A stretch of 64,000 nucleotides of DNA from Phaseolus vulgaris (Eukaryota > Streptophyta > Magnoliopsida > Fabales > Fabaceae): positions 38,919,162 to 38,983,161 of the forward strand of contig NC_023757.2 of assembly GCF_000499845.2 (NCBI RefSeq), read 5' to 3'. Below, in pieces: positions 24,156-36,780 of this stretch. How positions within the stretch are numbered: position 1 is the stretch's first letter; every line of letters begins with the position of its first letter. The notes beneath the pieces are model-generated. The model saw nothing but the letters and a program-made list of their open reading frames with translations, did not search any database and was not told the DNA's origin. Position numbers and translations under genes: made by a program.

Positions 24156-24275
24156 GTCCTGGTCATGCTTTTCCACAGCTTTCTTGAACTTCTTCTGCAT
24201 CTTATATCTCTCCGCCTCCAGGATTTTAAGCCCTAGAAGCTCAAGAAAGCTGTGGGAGAATATGGCAATTCAGGC
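24156..24275 (+). ncRNA. MIR396: MIR396b-type microRNA precursor
   Basis: The fold-back carries the 5p miRNA at 24171-24191, starting TTCCACAGCTTTCTTGAAC and ending TT (the b-type 3' end). The 3p strand at 24239-24259 is GCTCAAGAAAGCTGTGGGAG plus A. The lower stem pairs GTCCTGG-TCATGCTTTT (24156 on) with AGAATATGGCAATTCAGGC (to 24275). About 47 bases separate the two arms, normal for plant MIR396. By family knowledge, the pri-miRNA is made by RNA polymerase II and cut by DCL1. The miRNA in AGO1 cleaves GROWTH-REGULATING FACTOR (GRF) mRNAs, limiting cell proliferation in leaves and roots; other legume targets have been reported. The same miRNA is encoded on the opposite strand 8 kb to the right. 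The small ORFs crossing this locus are incidental. Confidence 0.96.
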
Positions 24276-25270
24276 CTTTCCTTTCGTAATTCTCCCCTCT
24301 TCCCAGATTCAAAGGACAAGGTGAACCCATCTCCCTCTTCAATTCTCTCATCCTTATCGTTTCATCCACGGTAACTCTCACAACCACTCTCTTTCTTCTT
24401 AATTATGTTCTACCCAGGGTGTATGTCATTTTTATCTGATCTCTTTCTCCGCACCACTTTTCACTCTCATCTGCTTAATACTCTCTTAATCTACACATTT
24501 TATAGCTTTCTTATGTGTAATATTCACTTTACCTGCTTTTATACATACTTCTGTAACTTGATCCGCTCAAATTGTTTTCTCGCTGTTCAATTTCTTTTAC
24601 TGAAAGAATCGGAAAATGCTCACTTTATCCGAATTTACCGCTCCTGTTTTCTGTGACAAAATGGGTAGCTTCTTTTTCTCTTGGGTCATGGATGAACAAT
24701 GACAATGTGGGGTTTCTTTAATTACCCTCGGATGATAGGGTTGAAAAGCAAAAAATTATATATATTTTAAATCTGATGCTGCTACACGTTTGAGCCATGC
24801 AAGGTGAGGGGCAGTAGAAAATTAAAATTTTTAGATAAAATGAAAAGAAGAAAAAATTAATGTTTCCTAGTTGTCTGTGGAATTAGGTGAAGTTTCTGAT
24901 TAACTAATTTACCTCTAAAAATCTGATTCATTCAATCAAATGGTGAAAAAAAAAGGTAATGGTTGCAGAGAAGATTCCCCACCTTTCCTTTTATCATTAA
25001 TGATGATAGTTCTTCCTGTTGCCCTTTTAGTTTAGTGAATCCACATCTTCTCCTACATTTCTGTGAAAAAGGTTAACCTTTGTCACTACGTGACATCATT
25101 TTTTTAACCACTCCTCTCTCCTGACATCATTTGGCCTATTGATTTCCAATCCCCTCTCTTTCTCTCTCTCTCTCTATCGTTTTCTCTTTCACCCTCCTCT
25201 GGCTGGCTGTCTCTTTCTCTCTACAAACCCAAGTTGGTGCTGAAATCTTGGGTAATTTATTAATTTAATT
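24276..25270 (+). other. Downstream part of MIR396b transcript / unique sequence
   Basis: The stretch right after the hairpin (to about 24660) is CT-rich and unique and probably belongs to the primary transcript; CAAG|GTGAAC at 24320 could be a splice donor. A second CT-rich block (about 25150-25225) resembles a promoter or 5' leader, but no gene follows that I can recognise. Confidence 0.4.
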
Positions 25271-25973
25271 AAACCAAATTTATCCCAGTTACAGTTTTAC
25301 AAGCTCACATGACATGGTCACAAAACTTTGTCTAGATCGCTGTCTATGTTGCAGACTGCATTTTTGCAAAGAGCTAAAGCGACCCAATTTAGCATACGAA
25401 TCTGAAAATCAATTGAATTTTCACCCAAATAAGCTTATGGGCATGGCAGAATCTAGGTGTGTAATTGTTAGCCTAGAGAGAGGAATTAATTATAGTATTG
25501 CTATTGTGTAAGATAAAACGGAGAACCTGTACCAAATATAAGGCACATGTTTTCATACACTTGGAACGTTTAGCTTAAGGGAATGCCACAAGTTGTGCAC
25601 AGAAGTAGGACCACCAAAAATCAGATTAATTCAGAGAAACACGGACGCATGGCCTTTCTGTGCATCTTTGTATAAAATGGATATCATACGTATATTCATC
25701 ATCAAGAGTTACCTATTTCTCTCTATATTTGCTCCGTTTTCTTTTTATTTTTTCACTGCGTTCAGGGAAATAGTGAAAATTTTGAACACGGGAACACGAA
25801 ACCCATTGAGTATACCATGATACAGATTTGTGAATTGTGACACGACATCGTGTGTGAGTTAGCAGAGACACAGCTACAACTGATCATGGATGCACAGTGA
25901 AGCCTTCAATGACATGAACTGAATCCCCAGTTAAATTTCCTAGTACGGAATTATTCGTGTTTTTAGAGGCTAC

Positions 25974-25978
<5 letters not shown>

Positions 25979-26022
<44 letters not shown>
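25979..26022. repeat. (TA)n microsatellite, about 22 units
   Basis: Uninterrupted TA dinucleotides, potentially length-polymorphic, located between the MIR396 genes. Confidence 0.97.
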
Positions 26023-26026
<4 letters not shown>

Positions 26027-28139
26027 GGAAGAAAGATAGATGTGGTATTTTACTTTATTTATTTTTCTTATGTATGAAGGTAAACAGGAACGTGTCAGTT
26101 GCCATGCAGTGTAACTTGTTACTCGTTGTTTCGGTGCTGCTACAAGTTCTTAATATGTTAACCTAAATTCCACTTAAGAAAATTTAAATTATTAGCAATG
26201 GCATTGGGCCTCTAGCTTTGATGGCAAGGTTTCCCCACCATTTCCCACCTCAACAAAGGTATATATGGGAATGTTCGGATTCATGCACCTAACAAAATAT
26301 TATTGTAATTAAAAGCCCAAAAAAATGGTTTTCCCTTTTGCTGTTCAACAAAAATATCTGTTTACCCAATGATTTGTCGTTTATGAGAAATTAGAAAGAC
26401 ATTCTGCTAGGCACAAACATTTTTTAAACACCACAGATTCTCTTTTTTTCAACAATAAAGAACTTCACATGCTTATTCATCGTATTCTCTCACTTAAAGC
26501 TTGCATATATAGGTTATCTTATTCCACTCACACAAACAAAGAACAAAATATGTTAGATTTTGAATTTTAATTTTTTTATCATCACATGACCAATGTGCTT
26601 ACACACAAATTATCTCTATCTTTATTCAATTGTCTCAGCCAGAACCTTTTCTTACTATACGAAACAATTAGGATTTGCCACCTGTTTAATTTTTACTTTA
26701 TTAATACCACATTACTCAACAAATTTAAGAATAATGTTATAAAACTAATCTCATTATTTTTTGTACATTTGAAATTTCACCCTACTTATTCAAAGCTCTT
26801 CTAATTTTGTTTACATTCTATATTTGTGCTGTGTTTACATTGTTATCAATGGGTGTAAGAATTTTATGATTTGTATTTGGTGTGACTGTAGTACTTTATT
26901 CATTGTGTAGATAGTGTGTTGTTAGATTTGGAGCTAGAAAGTGTTGCGATGGAGAATGGGAGACGGATTTTGAAAATTTTGTATAAAGATTGGAATATTC
27001 TAAATTTATTTAATTTATTTATTGTTAAGAAAAAAATTAAAATAAATTTATTGAAAAACATTATTTTTTTAAAGGAAAATAGGAAGTGGGAGTACAAATT
27101 TTTATAAAATTAATTGGCACTCACAAAACTTCCCCTCCCCTCCATCTCAAAATGGCATTTAATGAGGAAAGAAGAGATCTCTTGCTTATTTTTTTTTCAT
27201 TCTAACTTTTTAAAAATTAATGCCAAATATTAAAAAAGATAAACATCTATGGCAACAATAATAAAGTAGAATTTTATTTTCGGGTCAAAATGAATTTTTT
27301 AAATTAGTGTTGGAATTTTCTTCAAATTCTCTTCCACTTATTCAAATAAAGAACGAGAAATTGTTTCACTTGTTACCTTTTTATTATTCATTCAAAATTC
27401 ATATTAAATATCGACTCTATTTTTCATTCATTTTTATAATTTTTTTCTCAAAGATCTTTTCTCTCTTTTTTCACTTTCATTCTAAGCAAACATATATAAT
27501 GAAAGGTTTCTTTAGAAATTTAGAGAGATTTAACTTAATTGTCGCATTCAATTCAGAGTTAACGTATTGTTAAAGAAATAGAAAGAAAGAGAACCGTTTC
27601 ACTCACGAAGAAAATTATTAAATATTCAGTTCATACGGTTACAATTATTTATCAACTCCTATGCCATAATTTTGAATTTTTATCTTTGAATGGAAATTCT
27701 TTTACAAATTATTCCCTAGATTAACGTTTTTTTCAAGTTATTGTTAATATCATTCAGCAATTAATTTTATCCTACCTAATTAGCTTATAAAACTGAGCAT
27801 TTATTTTATTTATTTATTTCAATTCAATATGATTAATTTGATTTCAATTTTAATTTAATTTAAGAACTAGTCCAAAATTTCTTTCTCAAAACACTTTTTT
27901 ATTTTTATTTTTTACATATATTCAATTTTTTAAACGTCTTATATTTTACAATCTACCTATTCATATCTTTTAAAATTAAATGTTAACAAAAAAATATTAA
28001 TAATAACCGTGTCATTGCACCCGAGAAATGCTTATTTTATTTACATGAGTAAACTTATATATTAAAAAGATAATTTAATTTAATTTCTATTTATAACAGA
28101 ATTATATATATTACATATATTTATTACAATTTTAAATAT

Positions 28140-28315
28140 ATCAGAACAAGAAAATTATTAAATAGAAATTAATATTAAAGACTAAAAATAATCAGTCACA
28201 TTAAATTATATATTATTTTGTAAATTAAAAAATTATTAGTATCTAAAATAATTTTTATTATTAATAAAAAAAATTAATTTTTAAATTACTATATAATGAA
28301 TTACCAAGATTTTAG
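28140..28315. mobile_element. CACTA-type MITE remnant
   Basis: 'aaattatatattattttgtaaattaaaaaattattagtatctaaa' and 'attaccaagattttagct' follow the family phrase order seen at 48.9-49.4 kb. Strongly eroded. Confidence 0.45.
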
Positions 28316-31300
28316 CTCCACAGTGTTATTATTTAAATTGGGAATTAAATGAAGGAATATGTGTTTGTAAAAATTCTTCTCTTTTCTCTTCCTTTTGATC
28401 TTACCTAGAGAATCGAATCAAAAGAAAATGTCTGGTAGCAAACGGCAGCATTCAAAGTTACATCATATTTTTTAATCAATAAAATAATTTGAAATTGGAA
28501 TATTCATGAGGAGACGGATTTAGCATACCAAAAGGCAACACATCCTTAGGATCCGTACATGTTTTGGAATAGAATTTAAGGGGAAAATGGTAGGTTATAG
28601 ATAAACTCGATCAGTTATTCATAAAATAAATTCATACAATATTTCAATACATTTTTTTTTTATATAAATTCTCTATCAAATCAATCATCTTATTCCATAC
28701 TCGTTTCTTTTTCTCTCACCACTTTCCAAATAGTTTTTGCACCAATACAATATTCTGAACCAAAAAAACAATTGTACGTAATTCTGTACCCCAATGAACA
28801 TCAAGGTGCTATAATGGAAGAGGAAGGTAAGATGTTTACATGGTTGAATTTGAAGTGCAAGAGTAGGTAGTTGCAATTAAGCAGGGTAAAGTGTGATGAG
28901 AATGAATGAATATCCATTGTAGTAATTGGAGGAAGAGTTGTAGAGGAAATGAAATGGACATATCCAGTGATAAGTAACCCTATCTAGAACCAAGAAAGAG
29001 CATGGTGCATTGAATATTTGTTGTGTGTGTGTGTTTATCCATTGTGAGCCTCATGTTCATTAGAGGATAAAACGGGTTGCAATCAAGTATGTAGGATTGT
29101 CATATTAAGCATAATGTCGGCAGGATCCGTTAGAATTGGCTCTGTATTCACATTACACGCCCCGTGAAAGAAGATTGAAAAAAGTAGTATTATTTACAGT
29201 GACATGAATAAACAAGTGATGAAATGGCAACAATAACAATACATGCCCACCATCCATGGTAGGGTATGCCATTGACGTAAGTAACTGTAACTTGGTGATG
29301 AGCCACCCATACAAAAAATAGAGGACGCCCAATGAAAATAATAACACTTTCCCCCTTTCTGATGTGAAAGTGCCAAAATAACAATAAAAGGAAACTATGT
29401 TGACCCGTGATGGGAAATTATAAATCGTACACATGGACTGAACAATCATCATCATTATATACACAACTATAAGTTTCAACTTGGGTTTTATGTCTCACCC
29501 TCTATCTGCATTTAACCTCACATGCCAATTAATTTCTTACATTCTTTTCTTTCTATTCGTATCCCAGAGATAATAATGGAAAAGACTGCAAAATTAATGA
29601 GCATGGAAGGAAGATTAATTAACTGTGACTGCATACACAGATTAAAAAGCAGAAAAAGTGTATATTGAATACACTTAATAAATACTGTAAACATGTAGAC
29701 ATTCTTGCATCTGTTTTCAAATCCCTGAAAAGGAAATCTTGGCAAGAAAAAGGAATTCATCATAACATTATATTGGGGAGGTTATAATCCAAATAAGGAC
29801 TTGTTCTATATAGCTGGATGAAGGCAACGTGATAAGCTAAAAGCTCATCAAGGGTTATAATATTTTAAATAATTTAAAAATGTGATAGTTGTTAGCCACA
29901 AGACAAAAGTGGCACTGCTAAGACAGCAAGATCAAGAGAATTGTCTATTAGTTTATTGCCTCTCCATTGTTTAACTCTTTTCACCAATCTTCCACTCTTG
30001 CACATCGCGGAACACAATGAAATCTAACTTTTTCAGTTTAATATTTCTCTAAAGTAAAAACTAGCTAGTGAAACATAAATAAATCAGACAAAGAAATCCC
30101 ACAATCCACATCATTTGACTACCATACATCAGATCCATGACAATGGATTAAATTAATGGTAATAATAGCAAGGATAACCATGAGTGAAAAGGCATATTTT
30201 AAGAACAGTATAGATCCAAACAAGCAAAAGCAGGACATCATGTTCAATCAGTTTAAAGTTATTTATCATCCGCTTAAAAAAACAAAACAAACAAACAAAG
30301 CCTTAGAATGAGGAACAAGTTAGAATATATATGTTAGATTAGTGGGTTACAGTAGGATTAGGATATAGATTTTACAAATAAAGTGGCATGCTCATACGAC
30401 TTTTACACTGTCTTTTGGAAAAGGGAAAAAAAATGGACTTGTTTATTGGACGGAGTCATAGTGCTCGTGAATGCACCAACTAAAAGTCCAAGTAAAGTTG
30501 ATGGCGCTGAAGCTCACCATTTTGTCGGATTTAATAGTGAGACACAAAATGAAGGGGAAAAAAATCACATGTGGAAAATTGATATTAATATCGGGATCGG
30601 CCACTTCTTTTTCTAGGCCATGCAAGATCGATTGCTTTATCTATAACTTGAAATTACTTTTACCGTTTCTAATTTCAAAATCTTTCGGGAGAAACAAAAG
30701 GGGTCTCATTCGAACTGATTCTCAGTACTGGGAAGCAAGATAAAGAAAGAAACAGTACTCGCAGGTGGTCTAAAATTCCCATTTCCCGCAGCATGGCTGT
30801 CCCTAACTTAATTGGGAAAAAGGAAAACCCTAGTCTCCTTCACAAGCTGCTTCTGCATTGGTTTTAGGTAGCCATGTTCGTTCTATAGCAAGAATCACCA
30901 TAATACAGTGGTGGAGGTTAATTCTTGAGAATTCTATAGTTAATCTTTTCCATAAAAGCTTCATCTAACCTCTTGCTAGGGTCACCAACCAATGGCTTTA
31001 AAGCATTCATAAGTTGTTGGAAGTTCCATACGAGAGATAAAGGCAGTATGGTCACCTCTCTGTGGTCCATTGTCTAACAATCTGTAACTGAAAATGTTCC
31101 TTCTAGTTAGTCCCGTGCACCCAAAACAAAAAATGTTTGTTGTGACTTGGGAGATATTTTTTTAAAAAGAATATCTTGATCTAGCAAGCTAGGATGAATC
31201 TAGATATATACTCCCTTTTTATTTTTGTTAGTCAAGATAAGAACAGTATAATTGTTCCTAGCTTGCCATAATATATAATACAAGTAACAATAATCATGAT

Positions 31301-31542
31301 TAATTAATACATACTACCTTGTGCTTATGCTGAATCTGCAGCCTGGAATATATATTAAATTACTCCACCATCTGTGACTTTGCCGACTAAAACAGTACAA
31401 TCACAGATCAAAGGTTTAATGAATTGAGTGAGACATGTTCTATAGAGAAACCTCAATGATGGCCATTCATCCACTGAAACTTTTGCCTGCATTGGAGGCT
31501 ACACGATAGACCGTTTCAAAACAAAAGAAAAAGGCTAATAAG

Positions 31543-31564
31543 GTGAGTGAGTGAGTGAGTGAGT
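31543..31564. repeat. (GTGA)n microsatellite
   Basis: About five and a half GTGA units in a row. Confidence 0.9.
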
Positions 31565-32227
31565 TCAAGACAAAAGAACACAAGCAGCTAACAAGCTGAA
31601 ATTATAATTATTATATTCACCAGAGACAGCACTGTAGCTAGCTACAACACGAAAACTATATTTTCAAATCAAACGGCTATGCCTGTGCGATGCATCCTCA
31701 CAAATCACTAATGTTTGATGTACAAATTAACCACCACCATCACCCATTAGATTTTGCTATTCCTCACGTTCAAGCCTGGGATTGCTCCACGAAGTTAATT
31801 AAGAGGAAATTAGATAGGGGCATGAATTTAAGGCACACAAATATAACGGACTTGGAACAAATTAATCAGTATAAGATCTGGGGACAAAGCCTGCATAGTG
31901 ATTCCGCATCTATGAAAATCGATAGCTGAAATTCCCTTGATTTTGGATCGATCGAATCAGTACCTGATCGGTTTAATTCCGGGAGAAGAAGCCGAATTGT
32001 TGCGGAAGCATCTGAGAATTCTGATCACATAACAGAGTTATACAACGGAAAAGTCAATGCTTTAAATCTGAAAAGGATTTCAATCAAGTCAAATCACAAG
32101 AAAAAGGAAAAATGAATACATCACAATAATTTCATCCCTATGTATATACATATATTATATATAATATATAACTTGACAGAAAGCTTCAGAGAAGAATCTG
32201 GAGTTTGAGATAAGGTAGTTGGTTGTT

Positions 32228-32359
32228 GACCCTATCTGTATCTTCCCACAGCTTTATTGAACCGCAAAACAAGGTGTGGGAGCAAGAGTGCCATGGCATG
32301 CATGCAAAGGAACTCTATGGATGCAGTTCAAGAAAGCTGTGGAAGAATACAAAGAGGGC
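32228..32359 (-). ncRNA. MIR396: MIR396a-type microRNA precursor
   Basis: On the - strand the 5p miRNA occupies 32344-32324: TTCCACAGCTTTCTTGAAC then TG (the a-type 3' end). The 3p strand at 32262-32242 is GTTCAATAAAGCTGTGGGAA plus G, the classical miR396a-3p. The lower stem pairs GCCCTCTTTGTATTCTT (from 32359) with AAGATACAGATAGGGTC (to 32228). The loop contains the palindromic GCATGCATGC region. Processing and GRF targeting are as for the other MIR396 gene. The two mature miRNAs differ only at the last base, so they should share targets, while promoters and stems differ. A TATA box lies at 32562-32551, about 200 bases ahead of the hairpin. The + strand ORF over this locus is a shadow. Confidence 0.97.
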
Positions 32360-32570
32360 CATGATACTGAAGAGTGAAGATGCCCCCAGAAGCCCGTGTG
32401 TAAAGGGTTTTTGAAGAAAAAAAAATGGAAGAAGGCTCATAACATAATCAGAACCCTAATGAAGAGGGAGAGAGAGAGGGGTCCAGAATAGCATAGGAGA
32501 GGCTAAGCTAAGAGAGAGAAAAGATGTAGGTGTAGGGGAAGAGATGGTGTGGTATTTATAGGAGAATTTA
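32360..32570 (-). promoter_or_regulatory. MIR396a leader and core promoter
   Basis: On the - strand CCTATAAATACC (32562-32551) is a strong TATA box. About 30 bases on, the leader contains 'cttttctctctcttagctt' and, at about 32480-32462, a (CT)n tract, followed by 'cattagggttctg'. The expected start is near 32525, giving a leader of about 165 bases before the hairpin stem. Confidence 0.7.
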
Positions 32571-32960
32571 GGAGTTTTTATGAAGTTTTTTATTTTAATT
32601 TAATTTAGTTTTTCCATCAATCCCTAGAAGAATATCTGGCCCAAGAGACTACACATTACTGAACCCCGCCTTTCTCGAACCCTAATTAAAAAGCTGACTA
32701 ATTTGATCCAATTGGAGATTAGACCCCTAAAATATAATAATTACAATCAACAAACCCCTGTAAAGCTTTCCTTTTAGTGGCCTAAAATGCCATTTAATAT
32801 TTATGCGGCTATGATGCACCTTTCCGGATCTAACGGTGGTTGTTACATTTATGGGGGGCACACCTTGGGCCCACCTCTAGATCTGTCCAGTTTATCCCAA
32901 CTCCACGCGCTCCTCCTCCTCGCTAACATAAGTCGCCCAAATAAATACTTTAATTAACTA
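32571..32960 (-). promoter_or_regulatory. Proximal MIR396a promoter region
   Basis: Less AT-rich, unique DNA upstream of the TATA box. It contains 'ttgggcccacc' (about 32867, GGGCCC/TGGGCC-type site) and 'ccacgcgctcc' (about 32903). After it the sequence becomes AT-rich again. Confidence 0.4.
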
Positions 32961-33772
32961 AATCAATTCGTGATTAACGGACAAAACAACGTATAAAATC
33001 AAACCACCCTTCCCAAAGCTGTCATCTTAATATCTTAATAATCAATAATCCAAACCATTTTCCAACATTTAATAATCTAATCACACTTTCCTGTAATTAA
33101 ATTACTATTAAACACTATTTCAAGATTTGTGAACCATGCAACTATAATGAGTTCTTTCAACTACAAAGGAGTTCTTTCACCCAACCCAACGCTCATAAAT
33201 AACAAAGTAATAGCCAAATAATAAAACTATCTACTGTTATGGTTATGTTTCATACGTTATTGCTTCTAGTTTTTTTTATTACTTTGGAAAGTTTGTGCCA
33301 TTCTACTAATTAATGGCATTTGACAAAACACGTTTCTTTTAGTAATTTCTAGAATTTTTCAATATATTAACTTTTACTTTTTTTATGTTTAAACTTGAAT
33401 ATGTTTTTAATCCTTGTAAATTAAATGCATTTTAGTTTTCATTTCTGTAAAAATGGTAATATTTATTTATAATACTATTTAAGAGGGGTTTTAAAAGGAC
33501 AATTATACTTCAAATGTTCAACTGTTCGTTTAAATGATACTCTTCTATTTTCAAATTTTAAGTCATTCTTTAAGTGTCACTTGAGTTGCAACTTGACACT
33601 AAGAAGAGACATGCAAAAACAATAAGTTTTGCAGAAAACTTGAAACCAACCAAAATCCAATTTTAATTAATTCAACCATTTTAATAAAATTTAAAACTCA
33701 GTTTTGGACCCAGTTAAAATATAGATCTTAAAATTAACTATAAACACTCAATTTAACTTAATTAACCTATTA

Positions 33773-33774
<2 letters not shown>
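32961..33774. other. AT-rich intergenic sequence
   Basis: No gene or bounded repeat seen. Confidence 0.6.

Positions 33775-33825
<51 letters not shown>
33775..33825. repeat. (AT)n microsatellite, about 25 units
   Basis: Uninterrupted AT dinucleotides, followed by a short duplicated 'tatataattgtc'. Confidence 0.97.
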
Positions 33826-33828
<3 letters not shown>

Positions 33829-34125
33829 GTCATTATATATAATTGTCCATCAAAATCTATTTCGGTACAAATATCATTAATTTGATAACAATAACAATGA
33901 TACACAATCACCATTATACTAACAATATCAATGCACTAATCAATAAATCAGTTTCATTTTAAAATATACTTTTTTATCTAATAGTTACTTGCACTGCAAG
34001 TATTAGTTAGAAAAAATCAACACATAAGTTAATATAAACAAAAAATATCAAACTTTAATTATTGGTTAACGTTAAAAGAATAATATTTTTCAACTAACTA
34101 AATTATTAATAAATTTAAACTCTAA

Positions 34126-34825
34126 CGGTGCGTTTGCTTCATAATAAATTTAAACTCTAACGGTACGTGTGCTGAGAAAGAGCAAGATTTCACAACAATC
34201 AATAAATAAAAAGGTAAAAAATGAGTAACATAAATTTGCATTTTACGAGAAATGTTATTTTTTAACATATTATACATTTTATTATATATTTGTTTATAAT
34301 TTTTTATCATTAGACAGAAATAATTAGTTACTATATTAATTAAATTAGGAAAAATTAAAAATTATTAGTATTTAAATTAATTTTATTATAAATACTATCT
34401 ATTTAATTAATATAATAATTAATTATTTTTACTTCTAAAATTGATTTTTATTTAATGATTTTTTAGTAATATATTAAATATATATTATATTTTTATATTA
34501 ATAATTCATTAATATTTATATCTATATTATAATAAAATAAATATAATTAATCATATAATATAATATAGATAATAATTCTTATTATTAAAATAATAAAAAT
34601 ACCAAAAATATATAAAATAGTAATAAAAAATATATTAATAATAAATTTATAAAATAACAATAATAATAATTAATAAATTTTAAAAAATAATAAAAATTAT
34701 ATAATTTTAATCACATGTTATTTCATTCATAAATTTTCATACAATTTTATTTTACTTTCCATGAATTTACCTTAATCCGAATAATTTTACTTTTCTCACG
34801 TAAAATCTGTTGCTTAATCCAAACA
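34126..34825. mobile_element. Tourist-like MITE, copy 3
   Basis: The left end is CGGTGCGTTTGCTTC. The right end is GCTTAATCCAAACA, whose reverse complement is TGTTTGGATTAAGC. TAA flanks both sides (34123-34125 and 34826-34828). A 33-base duplication at the left end repeats 'aaatttaaactctaacggt'. A relic of the CACTA-type MITE family is visible inside at about 34305-34470, so it may be a composite. Confidence 0.6.
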
Positions 34826-34984
34826 TAATAGAAAAAAAATTGAAATATTTTTAAGGTAATAAAACGATTTTATATATGTCATTTTTTATTGTTAAATAGG
34901 TAAAAATGAAGTTTGAATTTAAGAGAGAAATAAGAGGTTTAAAAAAAGTTAGAAAATAAATAAATAAGAAGACCAAGAATAAAG

Positions 34985-35235
34985 AAAAGAAACGGTGCGT
35001 GGACCAAAGGGGCCTATGAGTCTTAGAGGAACAAAAAACATATATAAATTTTAAAGAAGAAATAAGGAGATGAAAAATTAAAAAAAAAAAACAAAAAAGA
35101 AAAGGAAAAGTGTGCAAAGGCCTATGAGTCTTACACGAACTAAAAATATGTATAAATTTTTTTAAAAAAAAAGATAAAAGATAGAGAAAAAGAAAATAAA
35201 AAAAAAGGAAAAGTGCGGGCCAAAGGCCCATAATA
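34985..35235. repeat. Tandem repeat, period about 110 bp
   Basis: The phrase 'gtg(c/t)gc..ccaaagg(gg)cctatgagtctta' recurs at about 34993, 35105 and (shortened, 'gtgcgggccaaaggcccata') 35212. Between copies lies 'aaaaacatatataaattttaaagaa'-like purine-rich sequence. The 126-codon - strand ORF over it is produced by the repeat and is not a gene. Confidence 0.75.
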
Positions 35236-36640
35236 AAGGATCTAAAATCGTATATAAATAAACCTTGTATTTCTTCATAAATTTTGTGCTTATCATATAT
35301 TAACTTTTACTTTTACTCTTTTCTATTCATAACTTTTTAGTTTTTTACTAAACATTAAAAAAATTTACTGAATATGACAGTTATAGAAAATAAATTTACT
35401 GTTATTATTATTATTGTTATTATTTTTATAATTAATATTATATTATATATTCTTTTAATTATTATATTATTTACATTATTCATTTTACTATTTTATGATT
35501 AAATTTAAATAACTAACTATTGATATATTTTTTTTAATTTTCGTTATCTAAAAATACTTTTTGTACTACATGGTGTATCTAAACTTTACTTTTCCTTTAT
35601 TTAACTGACTTTAGAAGTGTTGTGAATATGCACTTGGAGTTACAATAATCTATTAGATATAATAGCTTCTCTTATAAAACCAACGGAATATTAAGTTTCA
35701 TTTTACAGTACCAAACAAAATCACAAGAACAAGTATATTTTGCTTTCAATCAACAAGAAACACTTTAATATTTATTATCAGCAACGTGAATTTGGTCCTT
35801 GATTTAGACAGATTAAACAAAAATAATTAAAACAAATCTATTTATTTTAAATTATATATAAAAAATTATTCTAATAATAAATTTACAAAGATACTAATTA
35901 ATTTACAAAGAATACTTCAATTATAAGTTTTTAACCTTTTCATATCATAAAAAGTATTTATTTTATTAAACTTTATAGAAAAAACTACAATATAAAATTA
36001 TCAAAAAAATTGAAAAGCAATACTGATAGTTTTTTCTTCCATTAATAAAACTTGAAGTTTAAGGAAAACAAAACTAGTATAAAACATGGTATTAATGTAA
36101 ATTTTAACAAAAAAATTACTTTCTATAACATTTTGTTAAAAAATTATTTTTCCCGTATTGAATATACCATGAATAACACCACACTTATTATATTTTATGC
36201 TTAAAACAAATTATTTATTATTTTTCCAACAGTTAAATATATAGTATTATTATAAATAAATAAATAAAATTTAATATTTTAAATTAATAAATAATATTAA
36301 ATAAATTATTAAATAAAAATCAAATTTAAAAACAAAAAGTAATTAAATTTATATTAATTAAATTATATATTATTTTACAGATTAAAAAAATTATTAATAT
36401 TTAAATTAGTTTTTATTATTGATAAATATTTTTTAAATTAATATTTAATTAATTTTAATTACAAATTTTAAGATGTAACTCATTAAATATTAATTTAAAA
36501 ACTATTTATCAACTATATAAATTAAATATTAATATTTTAAATTTTTTATATAAATTATTTTTTAGTCTTGATTAGTCCGAAATGTTTATTCAAGAAAAAA
36601 CTTTAAAAAAAATTCCTGTATAAGTTGTCTCTAAATCACT
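35236..36640. other. AT-rich sequence with MITE relic
   Basis: No gene. About 36300-36560 carries eroded phrases of the CACTA-type MITE family ('aattaaattatatattattttacagattaaaaaaattattaatat'). Confidence 0.5.
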
Positions 36641-36780
36641 AGTGGTGCGTGAAAATTTTAAATGACCCATTTTCATCCTAATTGGTTTGTGGTCATCTTT
36701 GCCCCCTAGACGTTTGCCCCATTCTCTCCTCTAATCATTTTCTTTTCCTTCATCACCTTCATGCTCATCTCTTTTTTTTA

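Larger units (their letters stand above)
25271..31900. other. Single-copy spacer between the two MIR396 genes
   Basis: Apart from a MITE relic near 28140-28310 and simple repeats, no transposon or gene is recognisable in this 6.6 kb. ORFs at 25314, 29153-29479, 29518-29763, 30383-30743 and 31690-31929 show no family resemblance. Less AT-rich unique patches at about 28900-29520 and 30380-31080 could be transcript 3' parts or regulatory DNA. Confidence 0.5.

Noticed and set aside
23925..24324. ORFs overlapping the MIR396b hairpin (67 and 123 codons), considered as a miPEP-type peptide
   Set aside because: Low-complexity Ser/Leu/Phe/Pro-rich frames through a CT-rich leader; nothing in the sequence favours translation.
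31690..31929. 79-codon ORF downstream of MIR396a
   Set aside because: Not recognisable, no supporting context, and lies where the MIR396a primary transcript may end.
32223..32414. 63-codon + strand ORF over the MIR396a locus
   Set aside because: It is the antisense of the hairpin and leader; conservation there is explained by the miRNA.
34851..35231. 126-codon - strand ORF rich in Phe and Leu
   Set aside because: Produced by the ~110-bp purine-rich tandem repeat; residues repeat with the DNA period and show no domain.
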